In this document: piece by piece, positions 10,721 through 49,386 of the stretch
Position numbering within the stretch: position 1 is the stretch's first letter
Layout of the letters: every line of letters begins with the position of its first letter
NCBI GenBank assembly: GCA_039621445.1
Contig: CP154955.1
Coordinates: forward strand, 31,886,542 to 31,950,541
Direction of reading: 5' to 3'
DNA from: Euglena gracilis
Lineage: Eukaryota > Euglenida > Euglenophyceae > Euglenales
Length of the DNA: 64,000 bases
Position numbers and translations under genes: made by a program
Notes under the pieces: generated by a model
What the model was told of the DNA's origin: nothing
Database searches by the model: none
The model's input: the letters and a program-made list of their open reading frames with translations, nothing else

Positions 10721-11424
10721 GGGGCAGAGACCCTTCCGCTTCCGCGTCTGAGGTGGCAGGAACGGAGTGGGCAAACGGCTGAACTCTACACGACTGATGG
10801 GCAAGCATGCAAATGTTGGGGCTGGACCGTGGCATGGTTGAGTGTCCTTGTTTTGTGATCTCACTTTTGCATGCAACAACACAAACAATACTTCTAAATT
10901 ATAAATAAAATTATGGTTAAATATAAATAAATATACATATACATATAAATATGCATATATACATTTACAATAAAACAATTACATAAAATAAAAAATAAAG
11001 AATAAAACAATATTTATAAAACAATAAAATACTTCTTGTCACCCTGGTAACTTCTGGATTTTTTTCTTGTGCTGGCGCTGGCCAGGGGGGTCCATGTTTT
11101 TTGAATTTTAGCTCGGCAGACCCCCGGTCTTTTGATACTTTAATTCTGACTGTCATTATTGCTTCTTCACCTCTGGGGAAAAATCAACGTGGAGTTTATT
11201 GTATCCCACCAGCAAAAAAACGCGGTGTGGGTACGCACGCAGTGTTGGAACGCAACGTGGACTGTGAATAATAATCCCACAGAAAATCAAAAATTGATTC
11301 TAAAAATTGTTGGGGTTCATAGAAAAGGCGAAAAGAAGCTCTGCAAAAAAGGATGGACATTTTACCAAACATTTAAAATGTCAACAAAAGAGCTTGCATT
11401 TCACCCACTGTTCCCCCCAAAAAC

Positions 11425-11690
11425 CTCGACGTGCAGCACAGCATACTGCCCGCGACCGGGGCCGAGGATCGAGACGAGAGGAGATGGGGGCGGTGGCGAC
11501 GGCAGAGGTGGAGGAGGAAGAGGCAGAGCCAGCCGAGGCGGGAGGTTGCAGGGCAGTGGCCTGCAGGGGCGAAAGGGGGAAGGCGGGCGACCCCCTCCGC
11601 TCCCCCACGCGATGCGCTCATGGGGAGGGTGGCCCCCAGCAGGGTGGAGGCCAGACCTCCCCCGAAATAAGACCCGGATGTTGGCGGCGG
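11425..11690 (-). other. Isolated GC-rich block, possible exon
   Basis: About 260 bp of GC-rich, purine/pyrimidine-skewed sequence between AT-rich flanks, preserved without frame-changing indels in copy 2 (about 61668-61932). All three minus frames are open; the one ending GPGRGQYAVLHVEVFG looks most protein-like. I recognise no domain. It may be an exon of a further gene or of the sirtuin 5' region. Confidence 0.25.
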
Positions 11691-11739
11691 CACAGGGTTC
11701 TTGGGTTTTCTTCTCAGGACTATAAAATAATAAATAATA

Positions 11740-13761
11740 AATAATTTTTTCAGCCCTGGGCCAATTATCGTTGTTATTTCTTAGCCCCGGTGGTTGGGCA
11801 GGTTGGAGGGGTTTCGAAAATGGATGGGTGGATGTGCCAGACCAGAAATTCTTTTTCAAGCGCTTGAGTCCGCTTTATGGGCTTCTTCTGGTGGGCGTAC
11901 GGGTTCCCATGCTGACTGTGGCTGCCCTCAAAAATTCCATGCACAAATTTGGATTTTTTTTAAGAAAAATATTAAACAAAAAAATGTGGGAACTCAGCAA
12001 AATGTTTTGAGGTCAATTTTTGAGTTTGCAGGTTTCACTTGAATAAAAGCCCCAAATGGCAACCCTCTCCTGTAAAGAAAGTCCTGGTGGGTTCCGCTCC
12101 CCCCTTTCCGACTCTGCCATTTCGCCAAGGTGAAATTTTCGGTCAAAAAAACAATTTTTTTTGTAAATATCTCGAGAAAACGTACATTATTTCCGGAAGT
12201 GTCGGTCTGACAAAATGCACCATGGAGGCCCTCTATCGCCCCCCATTTGCCGTTTTGGCTGCCGACACGCCTGGCCCGTGTTCCGGCGCGCTTTTGTTGT
12301 CGAAAATGGCCATTTTGGGGCGTATTTTTTGGGCCGCTTTTTTTTTGGTTAAAAAATTGATTTTTTTTTAAAAAAATATCTTGGCAATGAAGCAAAATCA
12401 AAGAAAATGTCTGGTGGGCAAAAATGAAAACCTTGGAATGCCCTATCCAACCATGGTTTATTTTTCTCCCAATTCTTCGTGTAGCCCAAGTTACGGCCAT
12501 TTTTCGGCCAATGTTGGCCCATCTCTGCGGCCATTTTGGGCTGTTTTTGGGGTCAAAAATCGATGTTTTTAAAATACCTTGCAAATGAAGCAAAATCAAA
12601 GGAAATGTCCGGAGACTTCATTGAAGCTCTTAAAATGCCCTACCTTACAATATTTTGATTTCCCCGCAACTCCCCGCCTTGCCTGAGGTGCGGTTATTTT
12701 CGGCCATTTTTGGCCATTTTGTACAGTTTCGGCCTGTTTTGGCTTAGCAGTTTTCGGCCATTTTCAGGCCAAAAATCCGAAAAAAATAGAATACTTATTT
12801 GGCCCTAAACGATGTTTTTTGGCCTCCCGGACCCGAAAAAACTGTTTTCGAGCCGAAAATGAGTGTTTTCCGGCTCCTGCCAGGCCGCCGGGTACCATAT
12901 ATGTCTGGCACCATCACAAACTTAAAGAGCTCAGCACTACACAAAAACTGGTCTCCGCCCCCAGATGTTGGGAGGGGGTGTCTGGACCCTCCTTGACAGG
13001 GTTTTTATTCCGGCACAGCGCCGGAAAATACAAAAAAGAATGCCTTTTTCCTTCACTTTGGTTTTCCTCATAAAAAATGTTCAAAATTTCTTCAATTGAG
13101 TGGTTTTGGATTTATCTCCAAAAGCAATTAGTCTTTCAACAATGCTGACCGTGGTATCCAGCCCTTCGGCTGTCCGCAGAGCTGAAAATCATCCCGGCCT
13201 TTATGGGTCCCTCCCCCCCCAGGGATTCCCACACATCACTGGAGAGGAGGGAGGGGGAAGGAGGGGAGAAGGGGGGTTCTACCCCCCTTTTCCCCGACGG
13301 TAAGCGTCGCTCTTACCCATAAAAGGATTAGAGCTCAGCGACCACCCCCCCCCCCTACCAGCTTGACCTGCCTGGTTTGGGACTACCCCAACTGCCTCAA
13401 TACTGACAAGCTTCCCATACCTCCCTGCCCCTCCTTTTCTCTTCCCCCCAACCCACCACAGCACCGCAAAAAGAAATTTTGACTTAAGAATCAGCGCCCC
13501 TGGACATATGGGAAGGCCTAGTGAGGGGTTGGAACCTCCACACCACCAGGATGGGGATGGGGGGACCCAACCACCACCCATAGGTTTCGGGGATTCTTGT
13601 GCAAACCTACCCCCCACCCCCGGTCCAGACTTCAAGTGTCCCATCATAACCAACGAGCATTATTTCAAGGGTGCATTTGCTCATGAGGAGACCCCATTAA
13701 ATACAGACAAAGGTAACTAAGCACACAGAAACTTCAAAAGGAAATTACACAAATCCGTTAT
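11740..13761. other. Non-coding; GGCCATTTT-rich sequence, right part of duplicated block
   Basis: From about 12300 to 12780 the sequence is built of GGCCATTTT/CGGCCATTTTT units like those in the MITE-like elements. The rest is homopolymer-rich with no recognisable exon. Matches copy 2 up to the window edge at 64000. Confidence 0.6.
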
Positions 13762-15900
13762 TGCCCGACTCTAATATTCCCCTCCTCCAAACTATCAACC
13801 TTCAAAGAACCCTGTGCCACGTGGGTCCCCCCAAAAAAACAAATAACACGCACACCCCCAACAGCATACAGTACTGGGGAACGACGAAAAAGACCCTAAA
13901 AACTCACGACAGTCCCCAATTCGGGCACATTGACCAAGTTGAGTTTTTTTTGGCCTGACGCATCATCTGACATCTCATTTTCAAACAAATTTCAATGCCG
14001 GTTTGAATCGGCAAAAGAACCCTCTTCAATTTATGGAAAACCCATTAAATGAGTTTATTGATCCTTGGTTGACCAAGGAAGCCAAAAATAAGATGATGTG
14101 ACCTCCTGCAAAGGGCCCAGAAATATCGTGGACCGCCACCACACCTGCTGGGGGTCAGCTTTGGGCGACAGCGCATCATTCCCTGAGGGGGCAAATGGCG
14201 GTCCCGGAGGGAGGCTGGAAAACTTGGGATCAGAGCGTCGCTTTGTGACCCCCCGGGGGGGGGGGTCCAGTTCAGAGGCTGGAAAATTCGGGCTGGCTGC
14301 AAAAAAGGCTGCCTGACGTTCTGTTTCCATCTGGGAAAAACCGAAGCATCTAAATGTGCAATATGCTTAAAAGTGAGGGAAAATTTTTGTCAGTGGGTCC
14401 GGACACCCTTCCAACGTCTATGGGGGAGGGTCCTGACCCCCCCCCCCCGCCCGACCACTTGACCCCCACAGGGGAGGGGAGGGGACCCCCCACCAACTAC
14501 CTCAATACCGAAAGCTTCCCATTGATCCCTGCCCCCCCCCTCCCTGTCCCCGCTTGGAACCATCCAATGGGTCCAAAACCCAAATTAAAACACCCCCCCC
14601 AAAAAATCTGCAAAGAATTATTTTTAGCCAAAAATATGAATACAAAACTGAAATATCACTTGGAACCCCCGGGAAGGGGGTCGTTTGGTGGTGGCTAGTC
14701 CCTCCGTGGGCTGGCTGGCTGCGGCAATCCCTCTCCCCATCTGCAAAACCTCAACCAAACGTATACCCCGGAGAGTCCCGAACGGGAGGGCTGGTGCCAC
14801 AACACGCCCGGAAAGACCCAGACATGGGTGTCGGTTGGATCGATCGCCGGGAAGAACCCCACGGACCAGCCCGGCTTTCACCCATTCTTGCCAGATTTTG
14901 TCCCATTTTGCATTTTCAAAAAATCTGACACCACCACCCTCAATGTGCAAGTAAAGTCCGCAAGAGGAAGCTTTCGAGCTTCCTAGAATGACTTCAAACG
15001 AACATTTGAGGAGCCCTCCTCAAATGTCATTCGAGTTCGCTGTAGGTTGTTCGAGGAGGATCACAGAGCATCCTCAAATATTGTTCGATCAGGACGAACC
15101 ACCTCGAACTTACATTCGAGGATGCTTGCCAACCTCCTCCTACGCGCATGACTGCAAATATCACAAGGCAGTACTGTGAACACTGAGGTTCTGAATTTCT
15201 TGGACCGTTTGCTCTTATCAGGAGGAGGCAATCCACTGCAGTGGCAAGGCATGGAACACATAGCTTCAGTGGTTGTGGTTGACAACAATTGCTCGCAAGG
15301 CCCCAAAACAAAAAAAATCAGTTGTGTTATGTATGCCTTGTGTGTGCAATTTCCTTCCATTGTGCAATTCCTTTTGCACAGCTAAACCAATGAAAAATGC
15401 AAAATATTTTTGCAAACTTGGAAATAGGAAGAAGCGATGGTTGGTATGATATGTGCGTTCATGTTCATAGGAGGAGGCTCGCAAGCACCCTCGAACGCAC
15501 GTTCGAGGTCGTTCGAGGTCGTTTAAAGTGGCTTATTAAGCGTTTGAGGAGGCTCGAGCTCGAACGTTCCAGCTCGAGCCTCCTCCTATGCTTACCCCCG
15601 GATCCATCCATCCCCCCCTCAAGTGGAGTGAAATGGAGTGGAGTTCTCTCCAGCTTAAGCGACGCCCTGCTCCAAAGTGAGTGAAAGGGTTTTCTAACCC
15701 CTTATTTTTTTCAAGCAGTTTCAAAACTCTTGGCAATGGAAAGGAATCGAACTGCAGGGTTTGGTTTTCATTTCAGGATTCCTGTAGGTGTACCTATATG
15801 CGAGCGAACCCCCATGCACACATGGACACGCAAAAACCCACTTGGCACAATTACGCGCGCGCGCACACACACACACACCATGTTGGAGGGCAGGCTGCTC
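13762..15900. other. Non-coding sequence with GAGG hairpin repeats
   Basis: No exon recognised. A diverged repeat links 13368-13435 and 14490-14545 (shared CTCAATAC...AAGCTTCCCAT). 14965-15140 and 15467-15592 hold inverted repeats of GAGGATGCTC/GAGGAGGCTCGAG type; the latter begins CATAGGAGGAGGCTCG and ends with its inverse. A short GC/CA microsatellite is at 15855-15879. Confidence 0.6.
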
Positions 15901-16758
15901 CCCAACCGCAATCTGCTCCTCATTCAAACCGGCAAGAATCCTTCGACTGTTTCAACGGAAGACAATCGGACAAAGCCAGATCAGAGAAACAAACTGGACA
16001 ACGAGGCCGCCAAGCTACATCGGTTGGCGGGTTCAGAGAGAACGTTAAGTGGGCATTTATCGGACCCGATGGCCGGAATTTGGAAAGAGGTGACAAATGC
16101 ACGATGGGCACAGGGTTGTGGAAGCTATTGGTTTGGGAGGTTTTCTGAAATAGACCCATCGGACACATCAACAGCATGCACTCCGGCAAGGAGTGAGGCA
16201 CGAAAGCCAGAGAATCGGACAGATCCCCTGCGATCGCATGAACCCCCACGAACCAAGAACGAGCGCTAACAATACACTGGTTGCCAAACTCTCTGCTTTC
16301 TGCCTTCCGAACCGGCCAGACTTCCCTAAAACCCCATGGCTGGGCTCCGGGACTGCCACCCGGAGGGCCACAGCTCACCACCACCGGGGGGAGGGCACAC
16401 CGGGAGCAGCGCTGGGCCATTGTGGGCGACGGGGCAGCCCCCCCAACGATTGGAAGGGAGGGGCGCAGAGGTAGTCCTGAGAGACACGACAGCAGACAGG
16501 TACGGTGGGGCCACTGCCCCTCTCGTGCGGAGCGACGATGACGTGGGGGACGAACCGACCTTGCCCAGCACACAACGCTGAATCTCCCTCCCCCCGCGTG
16601 GGTCCATATCCCCGGCATGCCAACAGCCTGTTGAGCTACCATTCCCATTTGCCCACTGTCAGGCTGTTGAGAGGCGACGGCTGAAACAGCAAACAGGTTG
16701 AAAAAAAGAGATCAAGGACATAACCCATGACCACGACACAACAACAACAACAACAACA

Positions 16759-16793
<35 letters not shown>

Positions 16794-17450
16794 AACAACA
16801 ACAACAATAGAGGTAATAATGGTCAGACCGGTAAACAAGAAGGGGGGGAAATGGCCAGCTTTGACTCTAGATTGTGCGGCTGGGAAAAGCCTTAGGGAAG
16901 CAGTTCCAGAACACCATACGCACTTGTTTGAACCCTATCCAACCCCGTTGTTGTTCGTGTTGTGATGCGTATGATGGCGGCACGCAGCAATACAGAAGCT
17001 GGCTGGCACTGGAGGGGCACCGTGGTCGATGCGACGCGGAATACATGCGCGGGCCACTCCCCAGACCGCCACGAGGGAAGGGACCGGGGGCGAGGCATTT
17101 GCGCCGTGGCGCGAGCCATCGGCAGGTGGATGGCTGGGCGGCACGGGGGGCGGGTCAGCGATACATTTGACGGGGCCTGGGGGGCAGGTTGCTGGGCCGG
17201 CCCTCGCCCAGGGGGTCAACTGACGATGCGACGAACCGAACACGGCGGCGTTGGGCTTATTCCGGGGTCGAGGCCAAGCGAGGCAAGTTCGGCAAAGCAG
17301 GCCAGGGGCGGGTTAAGCGTCGTCCCCAAAGCGGGCGTCGCCGAGGGCGAAGCCGTGGGCCTCGCCGGAGTCGAGACCAGGCTTTTGCTTGAGGACCCGG
17401 GGGTCCACTGGCTTGCCATCTATTGGCTACGAGAAAAAAGCCACCAGCGA
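15900..17450. other. Compositional island without homopolymer runs; overlapping open frames; function unknown
   Basis: Unlike the rest of the window this stretch almost lacks long C, G, A or T runs and has balanced GC. Open frames of 242 codons (16648-15920, minus), 168 codons (16962-17468, plus) and 179 codons (15730-16269, plus) overlap. I recognise no domain in any. A trinucleotide repeat (ACA/GAC) sits at 16739-16807. It could be a foreign insertion, spacer-type DNA or an unrecognised gene. Confidence 0.4.
16739..16807. repeat. (ACA)n(GAC)n(ACA)n trinucleotide repeat
   Basis: A run of ACA units, then about twelve GAC units, then ACA again. Confidence 0.95.
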
Positions 17451-18147
17451 CCCCTCAGGGGTAGCTAGTGGCCTCTCCCCCCTCAGGGGGGGGCGGGGAG
17501 GGGGTCCAGTGTCTCCCAAATGGAGGGAAAAAAAATAAAAAAATCCTCCAGTGGTGCACGCCGTGGTTGAAATGGGGTTATTAAATTATTTTTTTTGGCT
17601 GATTAGTTCCTACAAATGCAGCAAGAACTGCAAAAACATTGGATTTTTGGGTAGGTTTGGGGTCGGGGTTTTCTTAAGGACCCTGGGGGGGTCCCGAGGC
17701 TGGAAAAAGGTGCTGGCTGGACCCCCCTCCCCTAGGGGGTGGGGGTCCAGGGGGGGGTCCGGCCGGCTGGCAGAAAGACTTTTTTCCCGGTCCGGTATTG
17801 CTGGGCTGGCCCGAACTTTATTTCAGCGGACCCCAGGGGGGTCCGCAGCCCACCTGGGAGGTGCTGGCTGGAGAAAAAGGTGCTGGCTGGCTGGACCCAC
17901 CCCCTGGGGGTCCCCTCCGGCTGAAGAAAACCCCTGATTTGAGTCCAAAAATTGGGTTTTGGGGTCCCCCCAAAACCCAAGTATTCTCTACGCTTGGCTC
18001 CAGTCATGGGAAAAAATGCCCACTGCCCAGCCCTGCTAGTGGACCCCCGGGGGGTCCACCAGCCAAATCTGGACCAGCTGCAGTCGAGCCCCACACCCGG
18101 GGGGGGGGAGGCACGCGAACAATAAGAAGCAGAAGCCTGGTCAAGAC

Positions 18148-44207
<26,060 letters not shown>

Positions 44208-44447
44208 CTGTGGACAGAAACAGGATGTCATGACTGTCATGTCAGACAGTGGATGCCATGGCTGGATTTGCCCTTTCTTTGAGTCAGCATTCAACTGAAC
44301 TAAGGTGTTGGTTACTCCCCCCCCCCCCGCAATAAATATCCCGCAGTCCCCTCCATGTGCCAAGTTTGCTTGCAGAAGCAGGAAGTGTGCCCCAAGGTTC
44401 CTCTTAGGCGGCCTAACTCGCACTTAGCTTTGAAAATGACTGTAAAT

Positions 44448-47096
44448 TTGCGCCGACGCGCAAATCCCCAAAAAAGTTTGGTTTTCGACCACCGTGGCCT
44501 GAGACTCGAGACAGTCTGAAAATAGTGTCTCCCTGCACCCCAGGGCCTGAGGACGAAAGCAACGACTAGGAACTCCACGGTCCACGGGCACAGCGCTCCC
44601 GGGTCCCAGTGTGCATGAACACAAGGCGGCGGGCGATGAAACGAGGGGACTCCACTTACTCATTTGCGCTTTGGTGCAAATTTTTGAAATTACAAAAAAT
44701 AAAACCATTTGCGCTTTGGCGCAAATTTTTGACTTTTTTTGTGATTCAACACGTGGGTGACCATTGCCGCATTTGAACAATGATAACAACTTTTGAGTCA
44801 ACATGTGTTTCCATTTGCGCCAAAGCGCAAGGGGTCGGCCCATGAAGGATGGAAATTTACGAGTTACCTTGCGCCAAAGCGCAAATAGAAATACAATTTT
44901 TAAAATTGCAAAAGCAACATGGCTTGCGCCGAAGCGCAAATATAACTGTTTAAAACTTATCTCACAACGCAGGGAGAGAACAGCCCTGGTGGAGTAAGAA
45001 CACCAGAGGAGATGGAGCACAAAAATGTAGAACAGGGGGACGGAAGCCTGCTCTCAGTCACGTTGACTTAAAACTGGTCAACATTGCGCGTCGGCGCAAG
45101 AGCCGCGTTGCTTTGAGAATTTTAAAAGTGTATTTCTACTTGCGCTTTGGCGCAATATAACTCTTAAATTTCCATTCTTCATGAGCCTGCCCATTGCGCT
45201 TTGGCGCAACAGCCATCAAATTGTATTTTCCATTTTTAACACTGCGGGTGGAGAGAGCAGTCCTGGAAGCATCTCATCACCAGAGCGGACAGAGCTCAGA
45301 TGGAGGGAAGCCTTGCCTGGGACAGGAAGCCAACCCCCTGGTGTGTGAAAGCAACCACCAACTACTTGATAGCCAGACGTGTCTTGTCCTATGCGTTGTA
45401 AACCCAACTTCCAGTGCTGGAGGTTCCTCCCACTTGCCTCGCACCTAAGAGTGCCTGAGGGGCCCTTTTCTTTGGCCGACTTTTAAAAGTCGGAAAATAC
45501 CTGTGTGGAAAAGAACAGGTACCAGATAAACCCTGGGAACCACAGCCGAGGAAACAGTTTTAGGCGTCCAAAGGGTGTGTTAAGGAAGCTCGTCACCCCC
45601 CTTTCCTCACCAAGGATTTGAAGCACACAACTTTGGGGATGAGCGAATGGAATTGAGAAATTGAAAGGGCCCATCAACAACGGCGGAGAAGGGAAGACAT
45701 GCTGACACACCTTTTTTCGGTAGTTTGCAACCCACCAGACAGCCACATGCCACCAGGCAGATGGAGGCATTGTTCAGCAGAAAAAGCCTTTCTGTCAACA
45801 TCCCCAAAAACCCCACTTTGTGCACCGAGTGCAAGGTCACTGAGGCACCACAGCCTACCGCCCATGATTGGTCTTATTGTAACAGCCACTTCCTCCCCAG
45901 CACCTGAATAGTTCAAAAGCACCAACCCAGCTTCTGGCACAGCAGCGCACAAACCCTCCTCACCATTCTCCCCTATCCCCCACCTCTCACACAGCACGAA
46001 TGCATTCAAATACATCTGCCATTTAAAAGGACATTTGCGCTTAAGCGCAAATTTTTAGCTTGCGCTTAAGCGCAAATTAAAAATTTGCGCTTAAGCGCAA
46101 GCTGAAACAGAAGCCCCTGAGTTTGTGGGAGTCCCTCTGATGTGTTACGGTGTGTCGGGGGCCCCTCTCTGCATGGCCAGAGTGCGGGCTTGGTGAGGAA
46201 ATACCTTGCGCCGAAGCGCAAGGGACATGCCTACATAGTGCACTGCTTGTTCATCCACATTACACGAGAGCCGCGTGTTTGCACTTCTCAGTTTTTTGTA
46301 TGATGGTTTGCGCTTCGGCGCAAGGTATTTCCTCACCAAGCCCGCACGCTGGCCGTTCAGAGAGGGGCCCCCGACACACCGTAACACATCAGAGGGACTC
46401 CCACAAACTCAGGGGCTTCTGTTTCAGCTTGCGCTTAAGCGCAAATTTTTAATTTGCGCTTAAGCGCAAGCTAAAAATTTGCGCTTAAGCGCAAATGTCC
46501 ATAACCATTGCCTTCTGTGCCCGGCAGTGTGGGGCCTGGCGTTGCTCACCAGACGTTGGGAGAGGTCCCTGGGCTTGCCCTCAGTCCCCCCCAACCCCCC
46601 CCCCACCAGGGTGGTTCCCGCTGTACCGCTCCTCACGCTTCAAGCACCCAGGGATCACAACTTTGTGACATGCCGTTTTTTCAAACTTTTCACAACGTGT
46701 GTGTAGAGTCCACCCTCTGGATGCCTCAGCAACCAAACTCTTCACGGACATATCACAGAGCCAAAAAAAAGCAACAAAAAGGGCCAATTGTCACCTGGAC
46801 TGTGTGGCACCATCCGGGGAACACTGTCAAGGCTTCAAAAACGAGGGACTCACAACAGGGGTTTTGGCCCCTTTTTGGGAAAATTCACGTGTCCCGGCGG
46901 TCAAACCCAGGGTTTTGACCCTTTTTCAAAATGGTGCACAGGCTGAAAAACACCAAAATTGGGCCTGTTCCCCGGGTTCCAACATCGGAAAATGATGCAC
47001 ACGCCACCGTGGAGGGTCTCCGCGGAACCAGAGGGTCAAAAGGGTGGGTTCTACCGCCGGGTCTCAAAGAAATCGAAAATTTGCGCCAAAGCGCAA
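44448..47096. repeat. 18 dispersed TTGCGCNNNNGCGCAA palindromes
   Basis: Starts at 44448, 44664, 44709, 44815, 44870, 44924, 45084, 45140, 45194, then about 46034, 46051 and 46084, 46206, 46308, three near 46430-46490, and 47081. Centres vary: TTTG, CAAA, CGAA, TTCG, TTAA, CGAC, GTCG. All are inside the TIR element and I saw none elsewhere in the window. The 44664 copy has one mismatch (GGTGCAA). Confidence 0.93.
46029..46500. repeat. Large inverted repeat, 193-bp arms, 86-bp spacer
   Basis: 46029-46221 is the reverse complement of 46308-46500 with three mismatches by eye, all between the CTCTCTG and GTGCGGG stretches. Each arm carries four of the 16-bp palindromes. In single-stranded DNA or RNA it would form a very stable hairpin. 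Confidence 0.96.
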
Positions 47097-47142
47097 GCTA
47101 AAAATGAAAACCTTAAGTGCGAGTTAGGCCGCCTAAGTTCCT

Positions 47143-49386
47143 GAAAGCAGGGCCCGAGTGCCTCGCCACCCGCTGGTACCCATCTGGACAATGGTTTATT
47201 CGTTGTTCTGTTCACATGGAGATCTCATTCAGCTTCCATTCCCAAATTCTTCAGAAAAGAAAGACCTGGGCGTTCACTGGGCGTTTTTGAAAGTTGTGAA
47301 TGAATGAATCCGTGAATGAATGAGATCCATCCTCTTATTTCAGCCCTGTCTTGACAAACCCCGGGAGGTCTTGGGGGTTTGAAGGGGTCCCAACCTCTGA
47401 CTGCCGGCACCGCTGCCGGCCACGGGACGGACCGCCACACCTTCAGGGCGAGGCGCCGAGAGGGCGAAGCACAAGAAGATGGTGAGCCCAACCCCCCCAC
47501 CCAAAAAAACAGCAGAAAAAGAAAAACAACCAAACAAAAAGGGGGACCCCCAACCAACAACCCCAACCAACCACCCAGGAACACAAAGAGAGACAACCAT
47601 CCCCATCGAGGGGGGGGCCCCCCACCAAGCAAACATGGGAGAGGGGGGGGGGGGGGGGGGCCACGACGGTTCAGCTTCGCCAAGGTGTCGGAGGAGGCCT
47701 CATCATCGCCAACTCCGGCAACAAAGGCGCAGTAAGAAGCACCCCGCGCGCGCACACAAACACACCAGAACAGAGCAGCCGGCAAGGAAAGCAGGACCTC
47801 ACCATCTCGAAGTGCGGAGCCCGAATGGTCTGTGATGAGGAAGTGGTTGGGGGGTGTTGTGGACCTTTCCTGCCCCTGTCACTTGCACACCCAGTCTTTT
47901 CGGGAACCACCCACTTTTCTTGCCATCCCCTGCAACATTCTGGTTTGTTTTTTAGGAATCGGACACCCTGGCCTTGGCATTGTTGGCCACCCTGGCCTTT
48001 GTTCCATCGGCCACCATGGCCATTGCTGTTGTGGCCTCCATGGCCCAGCTTGCTGTTGTGGCCTCCGTGGCCCAGCTTGAACAAGGTATTGTTGTAGCTG
48101 GGACATGGGCCTCCATGGCCCTTTCCGTAGTGGCATGCACTTCGGGTTTTTCTGACCACTGCCTGCCAAAGTCTTCAGCTGTCACTGGGTAGGTTTTTTG
48201 AAACTTTTCCTGGGGGATGAGAAAGCCACGGATCCTCACGGTTGCACCGCGCCGTCAGGCCGTCCAGCTGTAGCGGCTCGCGGCTCTTGCTGTTTAGCGA
48301 TGCTCTTCGTGTTGGCATTGAAATTTTTCATTGAAGTCTTGAATATGTACACAAATTCTGATTTTATATTCTCAACGAGCGTCCCCTTCTGGATAATTCG
48401 TTTGGCCTCACCCTTTAAAATTCACTTTTCAAGGTTCTTGAATTGTAGCTCCTTTCGTCTGGGGTGTCGAAGGGAAAACTCAGGGTCACCCAACTCCGGC
48501 ACAAAAAGGGCACTAAGCGGGACCTCCTAACCAAACGCCCCAGAGCAATCCAAACAACACCGCCGGCGAGCAAGGCATGGCCTCACAAGGGCAAAATGCG
48601 GAGCCCGAGGTGGCGTGCGGATCCCGAGGTGCCCGCCCTGCGTCCCCGTCCTCCATGGTCGGTTTTTCCTCGAGGGAGCACGAAAGCACGCACCGGTGTT
48701 TTGGCTGAAAAGGGACGTGGGCCACCCCCATATCCCCCCAAAATTGACCCTGGGAAAACGCATCGAAAACCCTTCAAAAATCATGCACCGCTGCGTGACC
48801 CTGGGCCGGCTGTGTCATCACCAATCGCACTCACTCGACAGATGTCGGGACCACGGGCGAAAGCGTCACACGACAGACTTCCTTGCATGGAATCCTTTGA
48901 AGGCAGGGTAAAAACTTTCTGACTTCTGAACGCTGGATTGAGCACAGCCAGTGCAAAAACATTCCACCCTCCTTCAGATCTGCGACGCTTTACCGCTTTG
49001 GGGCAAAAAGTTAATCATGGAGGTTCTGTTTTGCACAAAGGGGGAGAGTCGTAATGACGCTTGAAAATACCACCTCTCTCCTTTGCCGAACGCAGCTCCG
49101 GTGGGGGTCAACGACATACCAGCAGGACAACGTCTCAGACACGAGTCAACGAGTCACCTGCACGCCTTGGACTGGGGGATGGGATCCGCCGGTACTCCTG
49201 GGCCTTCAGCTTCCAATTCCTTCCAATCCCTCCATTTGCCTTTTTCTTGGCTTGAGCTCTTCCTGTTGGTGCTGTTGCTGCTTTGTTGGTTTCCCCCCCC
49301 CCCCAGCAAGCCCGCGGACACCGACTTATCAGCAACCCTCTTCCCACCGCGGTGCTTCTCAGTGCTTCCTGGACCCCAGCATGCAC
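47143..49386. other. Mostly unassigned; weak coding signals
   Basis: Minus-strand pieces that look partly protein-like are CAFVAGVGDDEASSDTLAKL (about 47730-47660) and YPVTAEDFGRQWSEKPEV (about 48195-48135). The latter recalls adaptin/COP-type linkers but is too short to call. 47960-48160 holds an imperfect GGCCTCCATGGCC-type repeat. The blocks 47708-47823 and 48492-48610 are diverged copies of each other. None supports a defined exon. Confidence 0.35.

Larger units (their letters stand above)
1..13761. repeat. Large direct repeat, copy 1 (with 50225-64000)
   Basis: Position 1 aligns with 50225 and position 13761 with 64000; order, orientation and nearly every base agree, with scattered substitutions and small indels, mostly in homopolymers and microsatellites. 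Patches of higher divergence occur near 4070-4130, 8515-8570, 8755-9250 and 10185-10260. Over the seven sirtuin exons I saw only two base differences. The left limit of this copy is outside the window. Confidence 0.97.
44403..47137. mobile_element. 2735-bp TIR element with 5-bp target duplication, palindrome-rich, non-autonomous
   Basis: The terminal inverted repeats are 24 bp (CTTAGGCGGCCTAACTCGCA... at 44403-44426; exact inverse at 47114-47137). TTCCT stands directly outside both ends (44398-44402 and 47138-47142). The interior holds 18 copies of a 16-bp palindrome TTGCGCNNNNGCGCAA and a large inverted repeat, but no convincing transposase frame. No family with this TIR is known to me; 5-bp duplications occur for example in Transib elements, without other similarity here. 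Confidence 0.85.

Noticed and set aside
1-13761. Duplicate as a plain overlap or circular contig artefact
   Set aside because: Substitutions, different microsatellites and replaced patches (for example near 4080 and 10190) show two distinct sequences.
46699-46995. Transposase gene inside the 2.7-kb TIR element
   Set aside because: The longest frames (about 100-136 codons) show no catalytic DDE-type pattern and no consistent codon bias.
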